64,000 bases of DNA. Source: Streptomyces sp. NBC_00259 (GTDB taxonomy: Bacteria > Actinomycetota > Actinomycetes > Streptomycetales > Streptomycetaceae). The stretch is from positions 2,728,001 through 2,792,000 of the forward strand of contig NZ_CP108080.1 in assembly GCF_036181745.1 (NCBI RefSeq), read 5' to 3'. The notes beneath the pieces were generated by a model. The model saw only the letters and a list, made by a program, of their open reading frames with translations, was not told the DNA's origin and made no database searches. Made by a program: the position numbers and the translations under genes. This document shows positions 51,810 through 61,991 of this stretch, piece by piece (positions within the stretch are counted from its first letter, which is position 1; each line of letters opens with the position of its first letter).

Positions 51810-53252
51810 ATGCGCTCGCACCTGCTCAACGACACAACGGCGGAGCACTATCGGCGCTCCGTGACCGAAGGAGTCGAGCGGGTGGCGAACAAACTCGCCA
51901 CGACCCGGCGGCCGTTCACCGGAGTGACCCCCGACGAACTCGCCCCCACGGTCGCCGCCGTCGACCTCGACCAGCCGCTCGGGAACGCGACCGCCGCGCT
52001 CGACGAGCTGGAGGAGGTCTATCTGCGCGACGCGGTCTACTTCCACCACCCCCGCTACCTCGGCCACCTCAACTGCCCGGTCGTCATCCCCGCCGTCCTG
52101 GGCGAGGCCGTCCTCTCCGCCGTCAACTCCTCGCTCGACACCTGGGACCAGAGCGCCGGCGGCACCCTCATCGAGCGCCGGCTCGTCGACTGGACGACCG
52201 GCCGGATCGGCCTCGGCCCCGCCGCCGACGGCGTGTTCACCAGCGGTGGCACCCAGTCCAACCTCCAGGCGATGCTGCTGGCCCGCGAGGAGGCCAAGAC
52301 GGACGACCTGTCGAAACTGCGCATCTTCTCCTCCGAGTGCAGCCACTTCAGCGTCCAGAAGTCCGCGACCCTCCTCGGCCTCGGCCGCGACGCCGTCGTC
52401 TCCATCCCGGCCGACCGTGACCGCCGTATGCAGACCGTCGCCCTCGCCGCCGAGCTGGAGAAGTGCAAGCGCGCCGGGCTGGTCCCGATGGCGGTCGTCG
52501 CCACCGCCGGCACCACCGACTTCGGCTCCATCGACCCGCTGCCCGAGATCGCCGGGCTGTGCGAGGAGTACGGGGCCTGGATGCACGTCGACGCGGCCTA
52601 CGGCTGCGGGCTGCTCGCCTCCCCCACCCGCCGCCACCGTCTCGACGGCATCGAGCACGCCGACTCCGTCACCGTCGACTACCACAAGTCCTTCTTCCAG
52701 CCGGTGAGTTCCTCGGCCCTGCTGGTCCGGGACGGGGTCACGCTGCGGCACGCCACGTACCACGCGGACTACCTGAACCCCCGCCGCACCATCGAGGAGC
52801 GCATCCCCAACCAGGTCGACAAGTCCCTGCAGACCACCCGCCGCTTCGACGCGCTGAAGCTGTGGATGACGCTGCGCGTCATGGGCGCGGACGGCATCGG
52901 CAGCCTGTTCGACGAGGTGTGCGACCTGGCCGCCGAAGGCTGGCAGCTGCTCGCGGGCGACCCGCGCTACGACGTCGTGGTCGAACCCCAGCTGTCCACC
53001 CTGGTCTTCCGCTACATCCCGGCCCAGGTCACCTCGCCCGCCGAGATCGACCGCGCCAACCTCTATGCCCGTAAGGCCCTGTTCGCCTCCGGCGAGGCCG
53101 TCGTCGCCGGCACCAAGGTCGACGGCCGCCAGTACCTGAAATTCACCCTGCTGAACCCCGAGACGACCGTGCACGACATCGCCGCCGTCCTCGACCTGAT
53201 AGCCGGCCACGCCGAGCAGTACCTTGGAGAGAACCTTGTCCACGCCTCCTGA
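51810..53252 (+). CDS. desA: Lysine decarboxylase DesA
   Basis: A 480-aa PLP-dependent group II decarboxylase that makes cadaverine from lysine, the first step of desferrioxamine assembly. PLP motifs: [35 protein letters not shown], and the Schiff-base Lys293 in [16 protein letters not shown] 51810 follows GGGAGGA. A perfect iron box lies 70 bases upstream. desB overlaps its 3' end by 17 bases. The order desA-desB-desC-desD is canonical. Confidence 0.97.
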   Translation: MRSHLLNDTTAEHYRRSVTEGVERVANKLATTRRPFTGVTPDELAPTVAAVDLDQPLGNATAALDELEEVYLRDAVYFHHPRYLGHLNCPVVIPAVLGEAVLSAVNSSLDTWDQSAGGTLIERRLVDWTTGRIGLGPAADGVFTSGGTQSNLQAMLLAREEAKTDDLSKLRIFSSECSHFSVQKSATLLGLGRDAVVSIPADRDRRMQTVALAAELEKCKRAGLVPMAVVATAGTTDFGSIDPLPEIAGLCEEYGAWMHVDAAYGCGLLASPTRRHRLDGIEHADSVTVDYHKSFFQPVSSSALLVRDGVTLRHATYHADYLNPRRTIEERIPNQVDKSLQTTRRFDALKLWMTLRVMGADGIGSLFDEVCDLAAEGWQLLAGDPRYDVVVEPQLSTLVFRYIPAQVTSPAEIDRANLYARKALFASGEAVVAGTKVDGRQYLKFTLLNPETTVHDIAAVLDLIAGHAEQYLGENLVHAS

Positions 53253-54516
53253 GCACCGTGACATCCACGATTTCATCGGTATCGGACTCGGTCCGTTCAA
53301 CCTCGGCCTCGCCTGCCTCACCGAGCCCATCGACGAACTGAACGGTGTCTTCCTGGAGTCCAAGCCGGACTTCGAATGGCACTCGGGCATGTTCCTCGAC
53401 GGCGCGCATCTGCAGACGCCGTTCATGTCGGACCTGGTCACCCTCGCCGACCCGACCTCCCCGTACTCCTTCCTCAACTATCTGAAGGAGAAGGGGCGGC
53501 TCTACTCGTTCTACATCCGCGAGAACTTCTATCCGCTGCGCACCGAGTACAACGACTACTGCCGCTGGGCCGCCGCCCAACTGAGCAGCATCCGCTTCAG
53601 CACCACGGTGACCAAGGTCGAGTACGAGGCCGAGGGCGAGCTGTACGCCGTGCACACCACCGGCGGCGAGACGTTCCGCGCCCGCCGGCTCGTCCTGGGC
53701 ACCGGCACCCCGCCGTACGTCCCGGACGCCTGCCAGGGCCTCGGTGGCGACTTCGTCCACAACTCCCGCTACCTCCAGTCCAAGGCGGAGCTGCAGAAGA
53801 AGAAGTCGATCACGCTGGTGGGCAGCGGCCAGAGTGCCGCGGAGATCTACTACGACCTCCTCGCCGAGATCGACGTGCACGGCTACCGGCTCAACTGGGT
53901 CACCCGCTCCCCGCGGTTCTTCCCGCTGGAGTACACCAAGCTGACCCTGGAGATGACCTCTCCCGAGTACATCGACTACTTCCACGCGCTGCCGGAGACC
54001 ACCCGCTACCGGCTGGAGTCGGAGCAGAAGAACCTCTTCAAGGGCATCGACGGCGAACTCATCAACGAGATCTTCGACCTGCTCTACCAGAAGAACCTCG
54101 GCGGCCCGGTCCCGACCCGGCTGCTCACCAACACCGCGCTCCACTCGGCCTCGTACGAGGACGGCACGTACACCCTGGGGCTGCGCCAGGAGGAGCAGGA
54201 GAAGGACTTCACGCTCGACACCGAGGGCCTGATCCTGGCCACCGGCTACAAGTACGTCACTCCTGAGTTCCTGGAGCCGGTGCGCGACCGGATCCGCTGG
54301 GACGGCCAGGGCCGCTTCGACGTCGCCCGCAACTACGCCGTCGACACCACCGGGCGCGGCATCTTCCTGCAGAACGCGGGGGTGCACACGCACTCGATCA
54401 CCTCGCCCGACCTGGGCATGGGCGCGTACCGCAACGCGTACATCATCGGTGAGCTGCTCGGCAGCGAGTACTACCCCGTAGAGAAGACGATCGCGTTCCA
54501 GGAGTTCTCCGTATGA
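53236..54516 (+). CDS. desB: Cadaverine N-monooxygenase DesB
   Basis: A 426-aa FAD/NADPH-dependent N-hydroxylase that converts cadaverine to N-hydroxycadaverine. The flavin motif is [14 protein letters not shown]; the NADPH motif is [26 protein letters not shown] is the C-terminal ATGY signature of the family. It begins at TTG 53236, chosen because GGAGAG (53226-53231) is ideally spaced; a second TTG at 53224 would lie within that site. The start overlaps desA by 17 bases and the stop overlaps desC (ATGA). Confidence 0.95.
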   Translation: MSTPPEHRDIHDFIGIGLGPFNLGLACLTEPIDELNGVFLESKPDFEWHSGMFLDGAHLQTPFMSDLVTLADPTSPYSFLNYLKEKGRLYSFYIRENFYPLRTEYNDYCRWAAAQLSSIRFSTTVTKVEYEAEGELYAVHTTGGETFRARRLVLGTGTPPYVPDACQGLGGDFVHNSRYLQSKAELQKKKSITLVGSGQSAAEIYYDLLAEIDVHGYRLNWVTRSPRFFPLEYTKLTLEMTSPEYIDYFHALPETTRYRLESEQKNLFKGIDGELINEIFDLLYQKNLGGPVPTRLLTNTALHSASYEDGTYTLGLRQEEQEKDFTLDTEGLILATGYKYVTPEFLEPVRDRIRWDGQGRFDVARNYAVDTTGRGIFLQNAGVHTHSITSPDLGMGAYRNAYIIGELLGSEYYPVEKTIAFQEFSV

Positions 54517-55070
54517 GCACCACCGCCCCCGCCCTGGGGACGTTCTCCGTCCGTCCCCTCGACCCGATGGCCGACGCCGAGCTGCTGCACGGCTGGGTCA
54601 CCCACCCCAAGGCCGCGTTCTGGATGATGCAGGACGCCAAACTCCACGACGTCGAGCGGGAGTACATGGCGATCGCGGCCGCCGAGCACCACGACGCGTT
54701 CATCGGCCTGCACGACGGCGAGCCCGCGTTCCTGATGGAGCGGTACGACCCGAAGCACGTCGAGCTGGTCGGGCTGTACGAGCCCGAGCCCGGCGATGTC
54801 GGCATGCACTTCCTGGTCGCCCCGACCGAGAACCCGGTGCACGGATTCACCCGCGCCGTGATCACGGCGGTGATGCGGGAGCTGTTCGCGGACCCGGCGA
54901 CTCGGCGCGTCGTCGTCGAGCCCGATGTCTCGAACAAGGCCGTGCACGCGCTCAACGAGGCCGTCGGCTTCGTACCCGAGCGCGAGATCGACAAGCCCGA
55001 GAAGAGGGCGCTGCTCAGCTTCTGCACCCGGGAGCAGTTCGAGGCCGCGGTGGGAGGCGAGGCCCGGTGA
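54513..55070 (+). CDS. desC: N-hydroxycadaverine acyltransferase DesC
   Basis: A 185-aa GNAT-like acyltransferase (AlcB/IucB type) that succinylates or acetylates N-hydroxycadaverine to hydroxamates. Visible motifs are [40 protein letters not shown] and [20 protein letters not shown]. The ATG overlaps desB's stop, and its own stop overlaps desD's GTG, so all three are translated as a coupled set. Acyl specificity of the enzyme sets which desferrioxamines form; sequence alone does not reveal it. Confidence 0.95.
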   Translation: MSTTAPALGTFSVRPLDPMADAELLHGWVTHPKAAFWMMQDAKLHDVEREYMAIAAAEHHDAFIGLHDGEPAFLMERYDPKHVELVGLYEPEPGDVGMHFLVAPTENPVHGFTRAVITAVMRELFADPATRRVVVEPDVSNKAVHALNEAVGFVPEREIDKPEKRALLSFCTREQFEAAVGGEAR

Positions 55071-56845
55071 ACCCCGTCGAGAGCGTCTCCCACCTCACCC
55101 CCGAGCTGTGGGCCGAGGCCAACCGCCTGCTGATCCGTAAGGGCCTCGCCGAGTTCTCCCACGAGCGGCTGCTCACGCCCGGTGACCTGGGCGAGGGCCG
55201 GTACGCGGTGTCGAGCGACGACGGCAGGACCGAGTACCGGTTCACCGCCGGCCGGCTCGCGCTCGACCACTGGCAGGTCGACGCCGCCTCTATATCCCGC
55301 CACCGCGACGGTGCGCAGCTCCCGCTGGACGCCCTGGAGTTCTTCACCGAACTGCGCGGCGCGCTCGGCCTGTCCGACGCGATCCTGCCGGTCTACCTGG
55401 AGGAGATCTCCTCCACCCTGTCCGGTACGGCGTACAAGCTCACCAAGCCCGACGTGTCCGCCGCCTCGCTCGCCGCGGCGGACTTCCAGGCGATCGAGAC
55501 GGGGATGACCGAGGGGCACCCGTGCTTCGTCGCCAACAACGGGCGGCTCGGCTTCGGCATCCACGAGTACCACCGGTACGCGCCGGAGGCCGCGGCCCCG
55601 GTCCGGCTGCTGTGGGTGGCCGCGCATCGCTCCCGCGCGACCTTCACGTCCTGCACGGACCTCGGCTACGAGAACCTGATGCGGGCCGAGCTGGGCCAGG
55701 AGACCCTGGACCGCTTCGACGCCCGGCTGCGCGGCCTCGGTCTGGACCCGGACGACTATCTGCTGATGCCGGTCCACCCCTGGCAGTGGTGGAACAAGCT
55801 CTCCGTCACCTTCGCCGCCGAGGTGGCCCAGCGCCGGCTGGTCGCGCTCGGCGAGGGCGAGGACGCGTACCTGGCCCAGCAGTCGATCCGTACGTTCTTC
55901 AACACCAGCGACCCGGCCAAGCACTACGTGAAGACGGCCATGTCCGTCATCAACATGGGCTTCATGCGCGGCCTTTCGGCCGCGTACATGGAGGCCACGC
56001 CCGCCATCAACGACTGGCTGGCCTCGCTCATCGCGAGCGACGACGTCCTGCGGGCGGCCCGCTTCTCGATCATCCGCGAGCGTGCGGCGGTGGGCTACCG
56101 GCACCTGGAGTACGAGGCGGCCACGGACCGCTTCTCGCCCTACCGCAAGATGCTCGCCGCGCTCTGGCGCGAGAGCCCGGTGAACACGATCCAGGACGGT
56201 GAGCGGCTGGCCACGATGGCCTCGCTGCTGCACGCCGACCGGTCGGGCAAGTCGTTGGCGGGCGCGCTGATCACCGAGTCGGGGCAGGCGCCCGAGGTGT
56301 GGCTGCGCCGCTATCTGGACGCCTATCTGCTGCCGGTGCTGCACTGCTTCTACGCGTACGACCTCGTCTACATGCCGCACGGCGAGAACGTCATCCTCGT
56401 CCTCGACGAGGACGGCTCGGTGCAGCGCGCGATCTTCAAGGACATCGCCGAGGAGATCTGTGTGATGGACCCGCACGCGGTCCTTCCGCCGATGGTGGAG
56501 CGGGTCCGCGCCGAGGTCCCGGAGGACATGAAGCTGCTGTCGGTCTTCACCGACGTCTTCGACTGCTTCTTCCGGTTCCTCGGCGCCACGCTGGCGACGG
56601 AGGGCGTACTGGACGAGGACGCGTTCTGGCGGACGGTCGCCGAGTGCGTGACCGCGTACCAGGAGTCGATGCCGCATCTGGCCGACAAGTTCGCCCAGTA
56701 CGACATGTTCACCGAGGAGTTCGCGCTGTCCTGCCTCAACAGGCTGCAGCTGCGCGACAACAAGCAGATGGTGGATCTGGCGGACCCGTCGGGCGCGCTC
56801 CAGCTGGTGGGCACCCTGGAGAACCCGATCGCACGGTTCCGGTAA
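55067..56845 (+). CDS. desD: NRPS-independent siderophore synthetase DesD
   Basis: A 592-aa IucA/IucC-family synthetase that trimerises and cyclises hydroxamate units with ATP to desferrioxamine. Characteristic segments are EGHPCFVANNGRLGFGIHEY, LLMPVHPWQWWNK, TSDPAKHYVKTAMSVINMGF and PHGENVILVLDEDGS. The GTG start (55067) overlaps desC's TGA. The operon ends in an extremely strong hairpin, shared with the convergent hexosaminidase gene. No desG-like acylase follows. Confidence 0.97.
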   Translation: MNPVESVSHLTPELWAEANRLLIRKGLAEFSHERLLTPGDLGEGRYAVSSDDGRTEYRFTAGRLALDHWQVDAASISRHRDGAQLPLDALEFFTELRGALGLSDAILPVYLEEISSTLSGTAYKLTKPDVSAASLAAADFQAIETGMTEGHPCFVANNGRLGFGIHEYHRYAPEAAAPVRLLWVAAHRSRATFTSCTDLGYENLMRAELGQETLDRFDARLRGLGLDPDDYLLMPVHPWQWWNKLSVTFAAEVAQRRLVALGEGEDAYLAQQSIRTFFNTSDPAKHYVKTAMSVINMGFMRGLSAAYMEATPAINDWLASLIASDDVLRAARFSIIRERAAVGYRHLEYEAATDRFSPYRKMLAALWRESPVNTIQDGERLATMASLLHADRSGKSLAGALITESGQAPEVWLRRYLDAYLLPVLHCFYAYDLVYMPHGENVILVLDEDGSVQRAIFKDIAEEICVMDPHAVLPPMVERVRAEVPEDMKLLSVFTDVFDCFFRFLGATLATEGVLDEDAFWRTVAECVTAYQESMPHLADKFAQYDMFTEEFALSCLNRLQLRDNKQMVDLADPSGALQLVGTLENPIARFR

Positions 56846-56861
56846 GCGGGACGACAAGCCG

Positions 56862-56902
56862 GCGGGCGCCCTGCGGAGTACGGTCCTCCGCAGGGCGCCC
56901 GC
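56862..56902. terminator. Bidirectional terminator between desD and hexosaminidase
   Basis: A perfect 17-bp stem (56862-56878 with 56886-56902) and 7-base loop lie between the stops of the convergent genes. This is the strongest hairpin in the window. Confidence 0.9.
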
Positions 56903-56920
56903 TTCGTCGTTCCCCCTGAC

Positions 56921-58525
56921 CTATCCGGCGGGCCAGGGCACCTGCGGCGAGCGGTAGTAGTCGATGCCGAGCGCGGCCATCCGCGGCCCCTGCGCCGCGA
57001 GCCGCACCTTGTACGCGTCCCAGTCGTGCGTGGACGCCGGGGACCAGCCGAGTTCCGCGACGCCTGGCAGCCTCGGGAAGGCCATGAACTCGATGTGGTC
57101 GCTGGTCGAGATGGTCTCCGACCAGAGCGGCGCCTCGACCCCGGCGATCGACGACGCGGGCGCGCCGGGCAGATACGCGCCCGGGTCCCAGTCGTAGGAG
57201 CGCTGTACCTCGACATAGCCGGCCCAGGCCAGGCCCAGCGGGGTGTCCTTGTCGTACTTCATGTCGAGGTAGATCCGGTCGGCGGGCGACAGGATCAGCT
57301 TGGTGCCGTTCTGCGCGGCCTTGGCGACCTGTGCCTTCTCCGCGGCGCTGGTGCCGTCCAGACCCCAGTACTGGGCGACCGCGCCCTCGACGGGCTCGGC
57401 GCCGGTCAGCTGGTGCCAGCCGACCACGGTCTTGCCGTACTTGGCGACGACGGCCTGGGCCTTGTCCATGAACGCCACATAGTCCTCGTGGCTGGTGGAG
57501 TGGGCCTCGTCGCCGCCGATGTGGAGGTACTTGCCGGGCGTGAGCGCGGCCAGTTCGCGGACGACGTCGTCCACGAAGTCGTACGTCACGGCCTTCGGCA
57601 CGCACAGCGAGCTGAAGCCGACGGCCGTGCCGGTGTAGAGCGGCGGGGCGACGCCGTCGCAGTTCAGCTCCGCGTACGAGGACAGCGCGGCGTTGGTGTG
57701 GCCCGGCATGTCGATCTCCGGGATCACCTCCAGATAGCGGGAGGCGGCGTGGGCGAGGATCTCCTTGTACTGGGCCTTGGTGTAGTACCCGCCGGGACCG
57801 CCGCCGACCTGGGTGGAACCGCCGTGGGTGGTGAGCCGCGGCCAGGAGTCGATGGCGATGCGCCAGCCCTGGTCGTCGGAGAGGTGCAGATGCAGCTTGT
57901 TGATCTTGTAGAGCGCGAGCTGGTCGATGTAGAGCTTGACCTGGTCGACGGTGAAGAAGTGCCGTGAGACGTCGAGCATCGCGCCGCGGTGGCCGAAGCG
58001 CGGGGAGTCGGTGATGGTGCCGCCCGAAATCTGCCACGGGCCCGCCTGGCGGGTGTCCTTCTCCACGGCAGCGGGCAGCAGCTGGCGGAGCGTCTGGACA
58101 CCGTGGAAGAGGCCCGCCGGCTTGCGGGCGGTGATGGTGACCCCGCCGCGTCCCGACTCCAGCCGGTAGCCCTCCTCGCCGAGGCTCCTGTCGCGCGAAC
58201 CGAGCGCGAGACGGATGCCGCCGCGGCCGTGGTCGTCGGTGACCGGCAGCGCGTAGCCCGTGGACGGGCGCAGTACGGCGGCGAGATAGGAGCCGATGCG
58301 GCGAGCATCGCGCGAATCGTCGTCGACCCGGATCCGGGTGGCGGCGGTGAGGGTGTACGGCGCACCGGCCGGCCGTACGGAGGCGGGTGCCGGGACGATC
58401 TCACCGAGCGGTCTTGCGGCGGTGGCCTGCGCCGGAGCGGGGGCGGCTCCGACGCAGGAGATGCCCGCCGCGGCGACCAGCAGCAGCGAACCGAGAAGAC
58501 GGGGGAACGTTCTGCGCTGTCTCAC
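56921..58525 (-). CDS. Secreted GH20 beta-N-acetylhexosaminidase
   Basis: A 534-aa extracellular hexosaminidase. Signal peptide: RRTFPRLLGSLLLVAAAGIS. GH20b-like domain to about 160, then the catalytic TIM barrel with HLHLSDDQGWRI and the catalytic Asp-Glu pair in LHIGGDEAHST; further barrel motif PEIDMPGHTNAAL. It cleaves GlcNAc from chito-oligosaccharides. GTG 58525 is chosen for the GGAAGGGA upstream. A DasR-like site lies about 90 bases upstream, fitting chitin/GlcNAc regulation. It is convergent with desD. Confidence 0.94.
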   Translation of the reverse strand: MRQRRTFPRLLGSLLLVAAAGISCVGAAPAPAQATAARPLGEIVPAPASVRPAGAPYTLTAATRIRVDDDSRDARRIGSYLAAVLRPSTGYALPVTDDHGRGGIRLALGSRDRSLGEEGYRLESGRGGVTITARKPAGLFHGVQTLRQLLPAAVEKDTRQAGPWQISGGTITDSPRFGHRGAMLDVSRHFFTVDQVKLYIDQLALYKINKLHLHLSDDQGWRIAIDSWPRLTTHGGSTQVGGGPGGYYTKAQYKEILAHAASRYLEVIPEIDMPGHTNAALSSYAELNCDGVAPPLYTGTAVGFSSLCVPKAVTYDFVDDVVRELAALTPGKYLHIGGDEAHSTSHEDYVAFMDKAQAVVAKYGKTVVGWHQLTGAEPVEGAVAQYWGLDGTSAAEKAQVAKAAQNGTKLILSPADRIYLDMKYDKDTPLGLAWAGYVEVQRSYDWDPGAYLPGAPASSIAGVEAPLWSETISTSDHIEFMAFPRLPGVAELGWSPASTHDWDAYKVRLAAQGPRMAALGIDYYRSPQVPWPAG

Positions 58526-58611
58526 AGGCTGGATCCCTTCCGAGGGGCGTCACGACTGTGGTGCTGAGCAACCGAACGGTCACCATGCGTACCGTGCGCC
58601 TCAGACGTGGT

Positions 58612-58627
58612 CAAGGTGTAGACCACT
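58612..58627 (-). promoter_or_regulatory. DasR-responsive element (dre)-like site
   Basis: Read on the minus strand, AGTGGTCTACACCTTG resembles the DasR consensus ACTGGTCTAGACCAGT through TGGTCTAnACC. It lies about 87 bases upstream of the hexosaminidase start. A further TGACCAC makes a GTGGTC-N8-GACCAC repeat over the same region. Confidence 0.65.
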
Positions 58628-58686
58628 TCCCGGGACCGGATCTGCGGAGCCGGAGCCTCCGCGGAGCGGGTGCGACAATCGCACGC

Positions 58687-59610
58687 ATGGCGGAAATCAT
58701 CCAGAAGGACGGCACTTGGGCCTTCGACGGCGACGTGGTCCGGATCGTGCCCGGCAGCGGCGGCAAGACGCATCCCGTGCGGCAGGCCCTCGGTGAACTC
58801 GCCGTACCGCTCCAGGCGTTGGCCGGCGTCGCGTTCGAACCGGGGCGGCGCAGCGGACGGCTGCGGCTGAAGCTGCGCGACGGCAGCGACCCTCTCCTGC
58901 TGGCCGCCGACGGCCGACTGCCCGAGACCTCCGATCCGTACCGGCTGACCGTCGACAACGACCGGACCGGCGTGGCCGAGTACTTCGTGGACGAGCTGCG
59001 CAACGCCCTGCTGCTGGACCAGGTCCCGGAAGGACCGGTGGACCGCTTCCTGCTGTCCGGCCCCGCCGTGCCCGTCTCCGGCGGCGGAGGTGACGGCACC
59101 GCGGCCTTCGACGGTGAGGCGATCAGGCTCTCGTGGAACTGGAAGGCCGAGGAGTCCAAGAGCGCGTCCGGCGCGAGCACCTTCCCGCTCGCCGAGGTGA
59201 CCGGGGTGCGGTGGCTGCCCGCGATCGGCCTGGAGAACGGCCATCTGCGCTTCACCCTGCGCGGCCGGCCCGCCTCCGGCCCCGCCAAGTACGACCCGTA
59301 CGCCCTCGACCTGTGGGGGCTCTCCCGCAAGGAGCACACCGCCGTCCTGGTCGCCGCCGCCGTGATCGCCAGGCTTCCGCACCCGAGATCTCCCCAGCAG
59401 GACGCGACGCCGCCGGCCGAGCTGCCCACGTCGAGGTCGGCGGTGGCGGCGCCCGCACCCGCCACCCCTGCCGCCCCTGCCGTCCCGGCCGCCGACGATC
59501 ATGACGTACTGCTGCGTCGGCTGCGTGAGCTGGGAGAACTGCACCTGGCGGGGATCCTGACCGAGGAAGAGTTCTCCGCGGCCAAACAGGCCGTCCTCAA
59601 ACGCATGTGA
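58687..59610 (+). CDS. DUF4429 protein with C-terminal SHOCT domain
   Basis: A 307-aa protein with two DUF4429-like modules. The first covers about 1-125 (MAEIIQKDGTWAFDGDVVRI, ... DPYRLTVDNDRTGVAEYFVD), the second about 135-230 (GTAAFDGEAIRLSWNWKAEE ... DPYALDLWGLSRKEHTAVLV). A Pro/Ala-rich linker leads to a SHOCT motif, LLRRLRELGELHLAGILTEE, then EFSAAKQAVLKRM. The SHOCT motif is a short oligomerisation helix hairpin. Function unknown. ATG 58687 has no clear ribosome site. No partner gene is evident. Confidence 0.85.
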   Translation: MAEIIQKDGTWAFDGDVVRIVPGSGGKTHPVRQALGELAVPLQALAGVAFEPGRRSGRLRLKLRDGSDPLLLAADGRLPETSDPYRLTVDNDRTGVAEYFVDELRNALLLDQVPEGPVDRFLLSGPAVPVSGGGGDGTAAFDGEAIRLSWNWKAEESKSASGASTFPLAEVTGVRWLPAIGLENGHLRFTLRGRPASGPAKYDPYALDLWGLSRKEHTAVLVAAAVIARLPHPRSPQQDATPPAELPTSRSAVAAPAPATPAAPAVPAADDHDVLLRRLRELGELHLAGILTEEEFSAAKQAVLKRM

Positions 59611-59723
59611 GACGGCCCGTAAAGCTGCCGTAAATACCGGCTGTAACCATGATCACGCAGGTTTCTGCCCGAAATCGGGCAGGAATGTTGCGTTGAGGCC
59701 GACAGTGACCCCAATATCTACGG

Positions 59724-59999
59724 GTGCTCGAACGCCGCTCGTCCCATGACGATCTCATCGACCACCTGGTGCGCAGCACCGCGCTCCAGCGCGGTGAAGC
59801 GGCCCGGGTGGTGCTCGATGTGCTGGCGTTCTTCGACGAGACCACCGAGGAATTCGTCCGTCGGCGCCACCGCGAGCTCCAGTCCGGCGGGGCCGTGAAC
59901 ACGGACATCTTCGAGCGGATCGCGGCCGAGCTGCCGTACCGCGCCGTGGCACCCCCGGAGCTGTCGCTGCGGCAGCTGCGCCGCATCGTCTACGGCTGA
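59724..59999 (+). CDS. Small conserved hypothetical protein upstream of glmS
   Basis: A 91-aa soluble helical protein (VLERRSSHDDLIDHLVRSTA ... PPELSLRQLRRIVYG). I do not recognise a domain. Strong Streptomyces codon bias, and the stop lies 37 bases before glmS in the same direction, so it is probably cotranscribed with glmS. GTG 59724 is the only plausible start. No signal peptide or TM helix. Confidence 0.7.
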   Translation: MLERRSSHDDLIDHLVRSTALQRGEAARVVLDVLAFFDETTEEFVRRRHRELQSGGAVNTDIFERIAAELPYRAVAPPELSLRQLRRIVYG

Positions 60000-60036
60000 G
60001 CACACACCTGAACGTCATCGGAGGGGCAGAGACTCT

Positions 60037-61854
60037 ATGTGCGGAATCGTCGGTTACATCGGGAAGCGCGATGTCGCGCCGCTGCTGCTGGAAGGACTGG
60101 CGCGGCTGGAATACCGGGGCTACGACTCCGCGGGCATGGTGATCAGCAGCCCGAAGTCCGCCGGGCTGAAGATGGTCAAGGCCAAGGGCCGCGTCCGTGA
60201 CCTGGAGGCCCGCGTCCCCAAGCGCTTCGCCGGCACCACCGGCATCGCCCACACCCGCTGGGCCACGCACGGAGCCCCCAGCGACGTCAACTCGCACCCG
60301 CACCTGGACCCCGAGAACAAGGTCGCGGTGGTCCACAACGGCATCGTCGACAACGCGTCCGAGCTGCGCGCCAAGCTGGAGGCCGACGGCGTCGTCTTCG
60401 CCTCCGAGACCGACACCGAGGTGCTCACCCACCTGATCGCCCGCTCCCAGGCCGACTCCCTGGAGGAGAAGGTCCGCGAGGCGCTCAAGGTCGTCGAGGG
60501 CACGTACGGCATCGCCGTCATGCACGCCGACTTCAGCGACCGCATCGTCGTCGCCCGCAACGGCTCGCCCGTCATCCTCGGCATCGGCGAGAAGGAGATG
60601 CTCGTCGCCTCCGACGTCGCCGCGCTGATCGCCCACACCCGCCAGGTCGTCACCCTGAACGACGGCGAGATGGCCACCCTGAAGGCCGACGACTTCCGCA
60701 CGTACACGACCGAGGGTTCGCGGACCACCGCCACTCCCGAGACCGTCGAGTGGGAGGCCGCCTCCTACGACATGGGCGGCCACGACACGTACATGCACAA
60801 GGAGATCTCCGAGCAGCCCGACGCCGTGGACCGCGTGCTGCGCGGCCGCATCGACGACCGGTTCTCCACCGTGCACCTGGGCGGCCTCAACCTGGACGCC
60901 CGCGAGGCCCGCGGCATCCGCCGCGTCAAGATCCTCGGCTGCGGCACCTCGTACCACGCGGGCCTGATCGGCGCCGGGCTCATCGAGTCCCTGGCCCGTA
61001 TCCCCGCGGACTCCGAGCCCGCCTCCGAGTTCCGCTACCGCAACCCGGTCGTGGACCCCGACACCCTCTACATCGCCGTCTCGCAGTCCGGTGAGACGTA
61101 CGACGTGCTCGCGGCCGTCCAGGAGCTCAAGCGCAAGGGCGCACGGGTCCTGGGCGTGGTGAACGTGGTCGGCTCCGCGATCGCCCGTGAGACGGACGGC
61201 GGCGTGTACGTGCACGCGGGCCCCGAGGTCTGCGTGGTCTCCACCAAGTGCTTCACCAACACGGTCGTCGCCTTCGCGCTGCTCGCGCTGCACCTGGGCC
61301 GCATCCGTGACCTGTCCGTCGCCGACGGCAAGCGGATCATCGAGGGCCTGCGCAAGCTGCCCGCGCAGATCTCCGAGATCCTCGAGACCGAGGACGAGAT
61401 CAAGAAGCTCGCCGCCGAGTACGCCGAGGCCAAGTCGATGATGTTCATCGGCCGGGTGCGCGGCTACCCGGTGGCGCTGGAGGCCTCCCTGAAGCTCAAG
61501 GAGATCTCCTACATCCACGCCGAGGCCTACCCGGCCTCCGAGCTGAAGCACGGCCCGCTGGCGCTGATCGAGCCCGCGCTGCCGACCGTCGCCATCGTCC
61601 CGAACGACGAGCTGCTGGAGAAGAACCGCGCCGCCCTGGAGGAGATCAAGGCCCGCAGCGGCAAGATCCTCGCGGTCGCGCACCAGGAGCAGGAGAAGGC
61701 CGACCACACGATCCTCGTCCCGAAGAACGAGGACGAGCTGGACCCGATCCTCATGGGCATCCCGCTCCAGCTCCTCGCGTACCACACGGCCCTGGCCCTG
61801 GGCCGCGACATCGACAAGCCGCGCAACCTCGCCAAGTCGGTGACGGTGGAGTAG
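60037..61854 (+). CDS. glmS: Glutamine--fructose-6-phosphate aminotransferase GlmS
   Basis: A 605-aa two-domain enzyme making glucosamine-6-phosphate for peptidoglycan. The N-terminal glutaminase domain starts MCGIVGYIGKRD with catalytic Cys after Met removal. The first and second SIS sugar-isomerase domains lie near 280-420 and 450-590 (ILGCGTSYHAGLIGAG, SQSGETYDVLAAVQEL, ELKHGPLALIEP). It ends NLAKSVTVE, the conserved tail. ATG 60037 has GGAGGGG upstream. No glmS-ribozyme-like structure is apparent. A hairpin with a T-run ends the unit. GlcNAc from the hexosaminidase could feed the same pool. Confidence 0.97.
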   Translation: MCGIVGYIGKRDVAPLLLEGLARLEYRGYDSAGMVISSPKSAGLKMVKAKGRVRDLEARVPKRFAGTTGIAHTRWATHGAPSDVNSHPHLDPENKVAVVHNGIVDNASELRAKLEADGVVFASETDTEVLTHLIARSQADSLEEKVREALKVVEGTYGIAVMHADFSDRIVVARNGSPVILGIGEKEMLVASDVAALIAHTRQVVTLNDGEMATLKADDFRTYTTEGSRTTATPETVEWEAASYDMGGHDTYMHKEISEQPDAVDRVLRGRIDDRFSTVHLGGLNLDAREARGIRRVKILGCGTSYHAGLIGAGLIESLARIPADSEPASEFRYRNPVVDPDTLYIAVSQSGETYDVLAAVQELKRKGARVLGVVNVVGSAIARETDGGVYVHAGPEVCVVSTKCFTNTVVAFALLALHLGRIRDLSVADGKRIIEGLRKLPAQISEILETEDEIKKLAAEYAEAKSMMFIGRVRGYPVALEASLKLKEISYIHAEAYPASELKHGPLALIEPALPTVAIVPNDELLEKNRAALEEIKARSGKILAVAHQEQEKADHTILVPKNEDELDPILMGIPLQLLAYHTALALGRDIDKPRNLAKSVTVE

Positions 61855-61899
61855 TTCCGCCCGCTTTCGAAGGCCGAGGAGACGGCCGGAGAAGCGACT

Positions 61900-61951
61900 G
61901 AGGCGACCCCCTTGCGCACGCCACCAGTAGCGCGAGGGGGTCGCCTCTTTT
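61900..61951 (+). terminator. Intrinsic terminator of glmS
   Basis: A 13-bp stem (61900-61912 with 61935-61947, GAGGCGACCCCCT arm) can extend inward through TGCGC/GCGCG. It is followed by TTTT, the only well-formed T-tract terminator in the window. Confidence 0.9.
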
Positions 61952-61991
61952 CCGTTGCCGGCGCCGTCAGGACGACGCCGGCTGTGGCCGC

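Noticed and set aside
56846..56920. Additional des gene (desG/desH type) after desD
   Set aside because: Only a terminator lies there before the convergent hexosaminidase.
59999..60037. glmS ribozyme upstream of glmS
   Set aside because: Only 37 bases separate the genes, too short for the roughly 150-base ribozyme, which is mainly a Firmicutes element.
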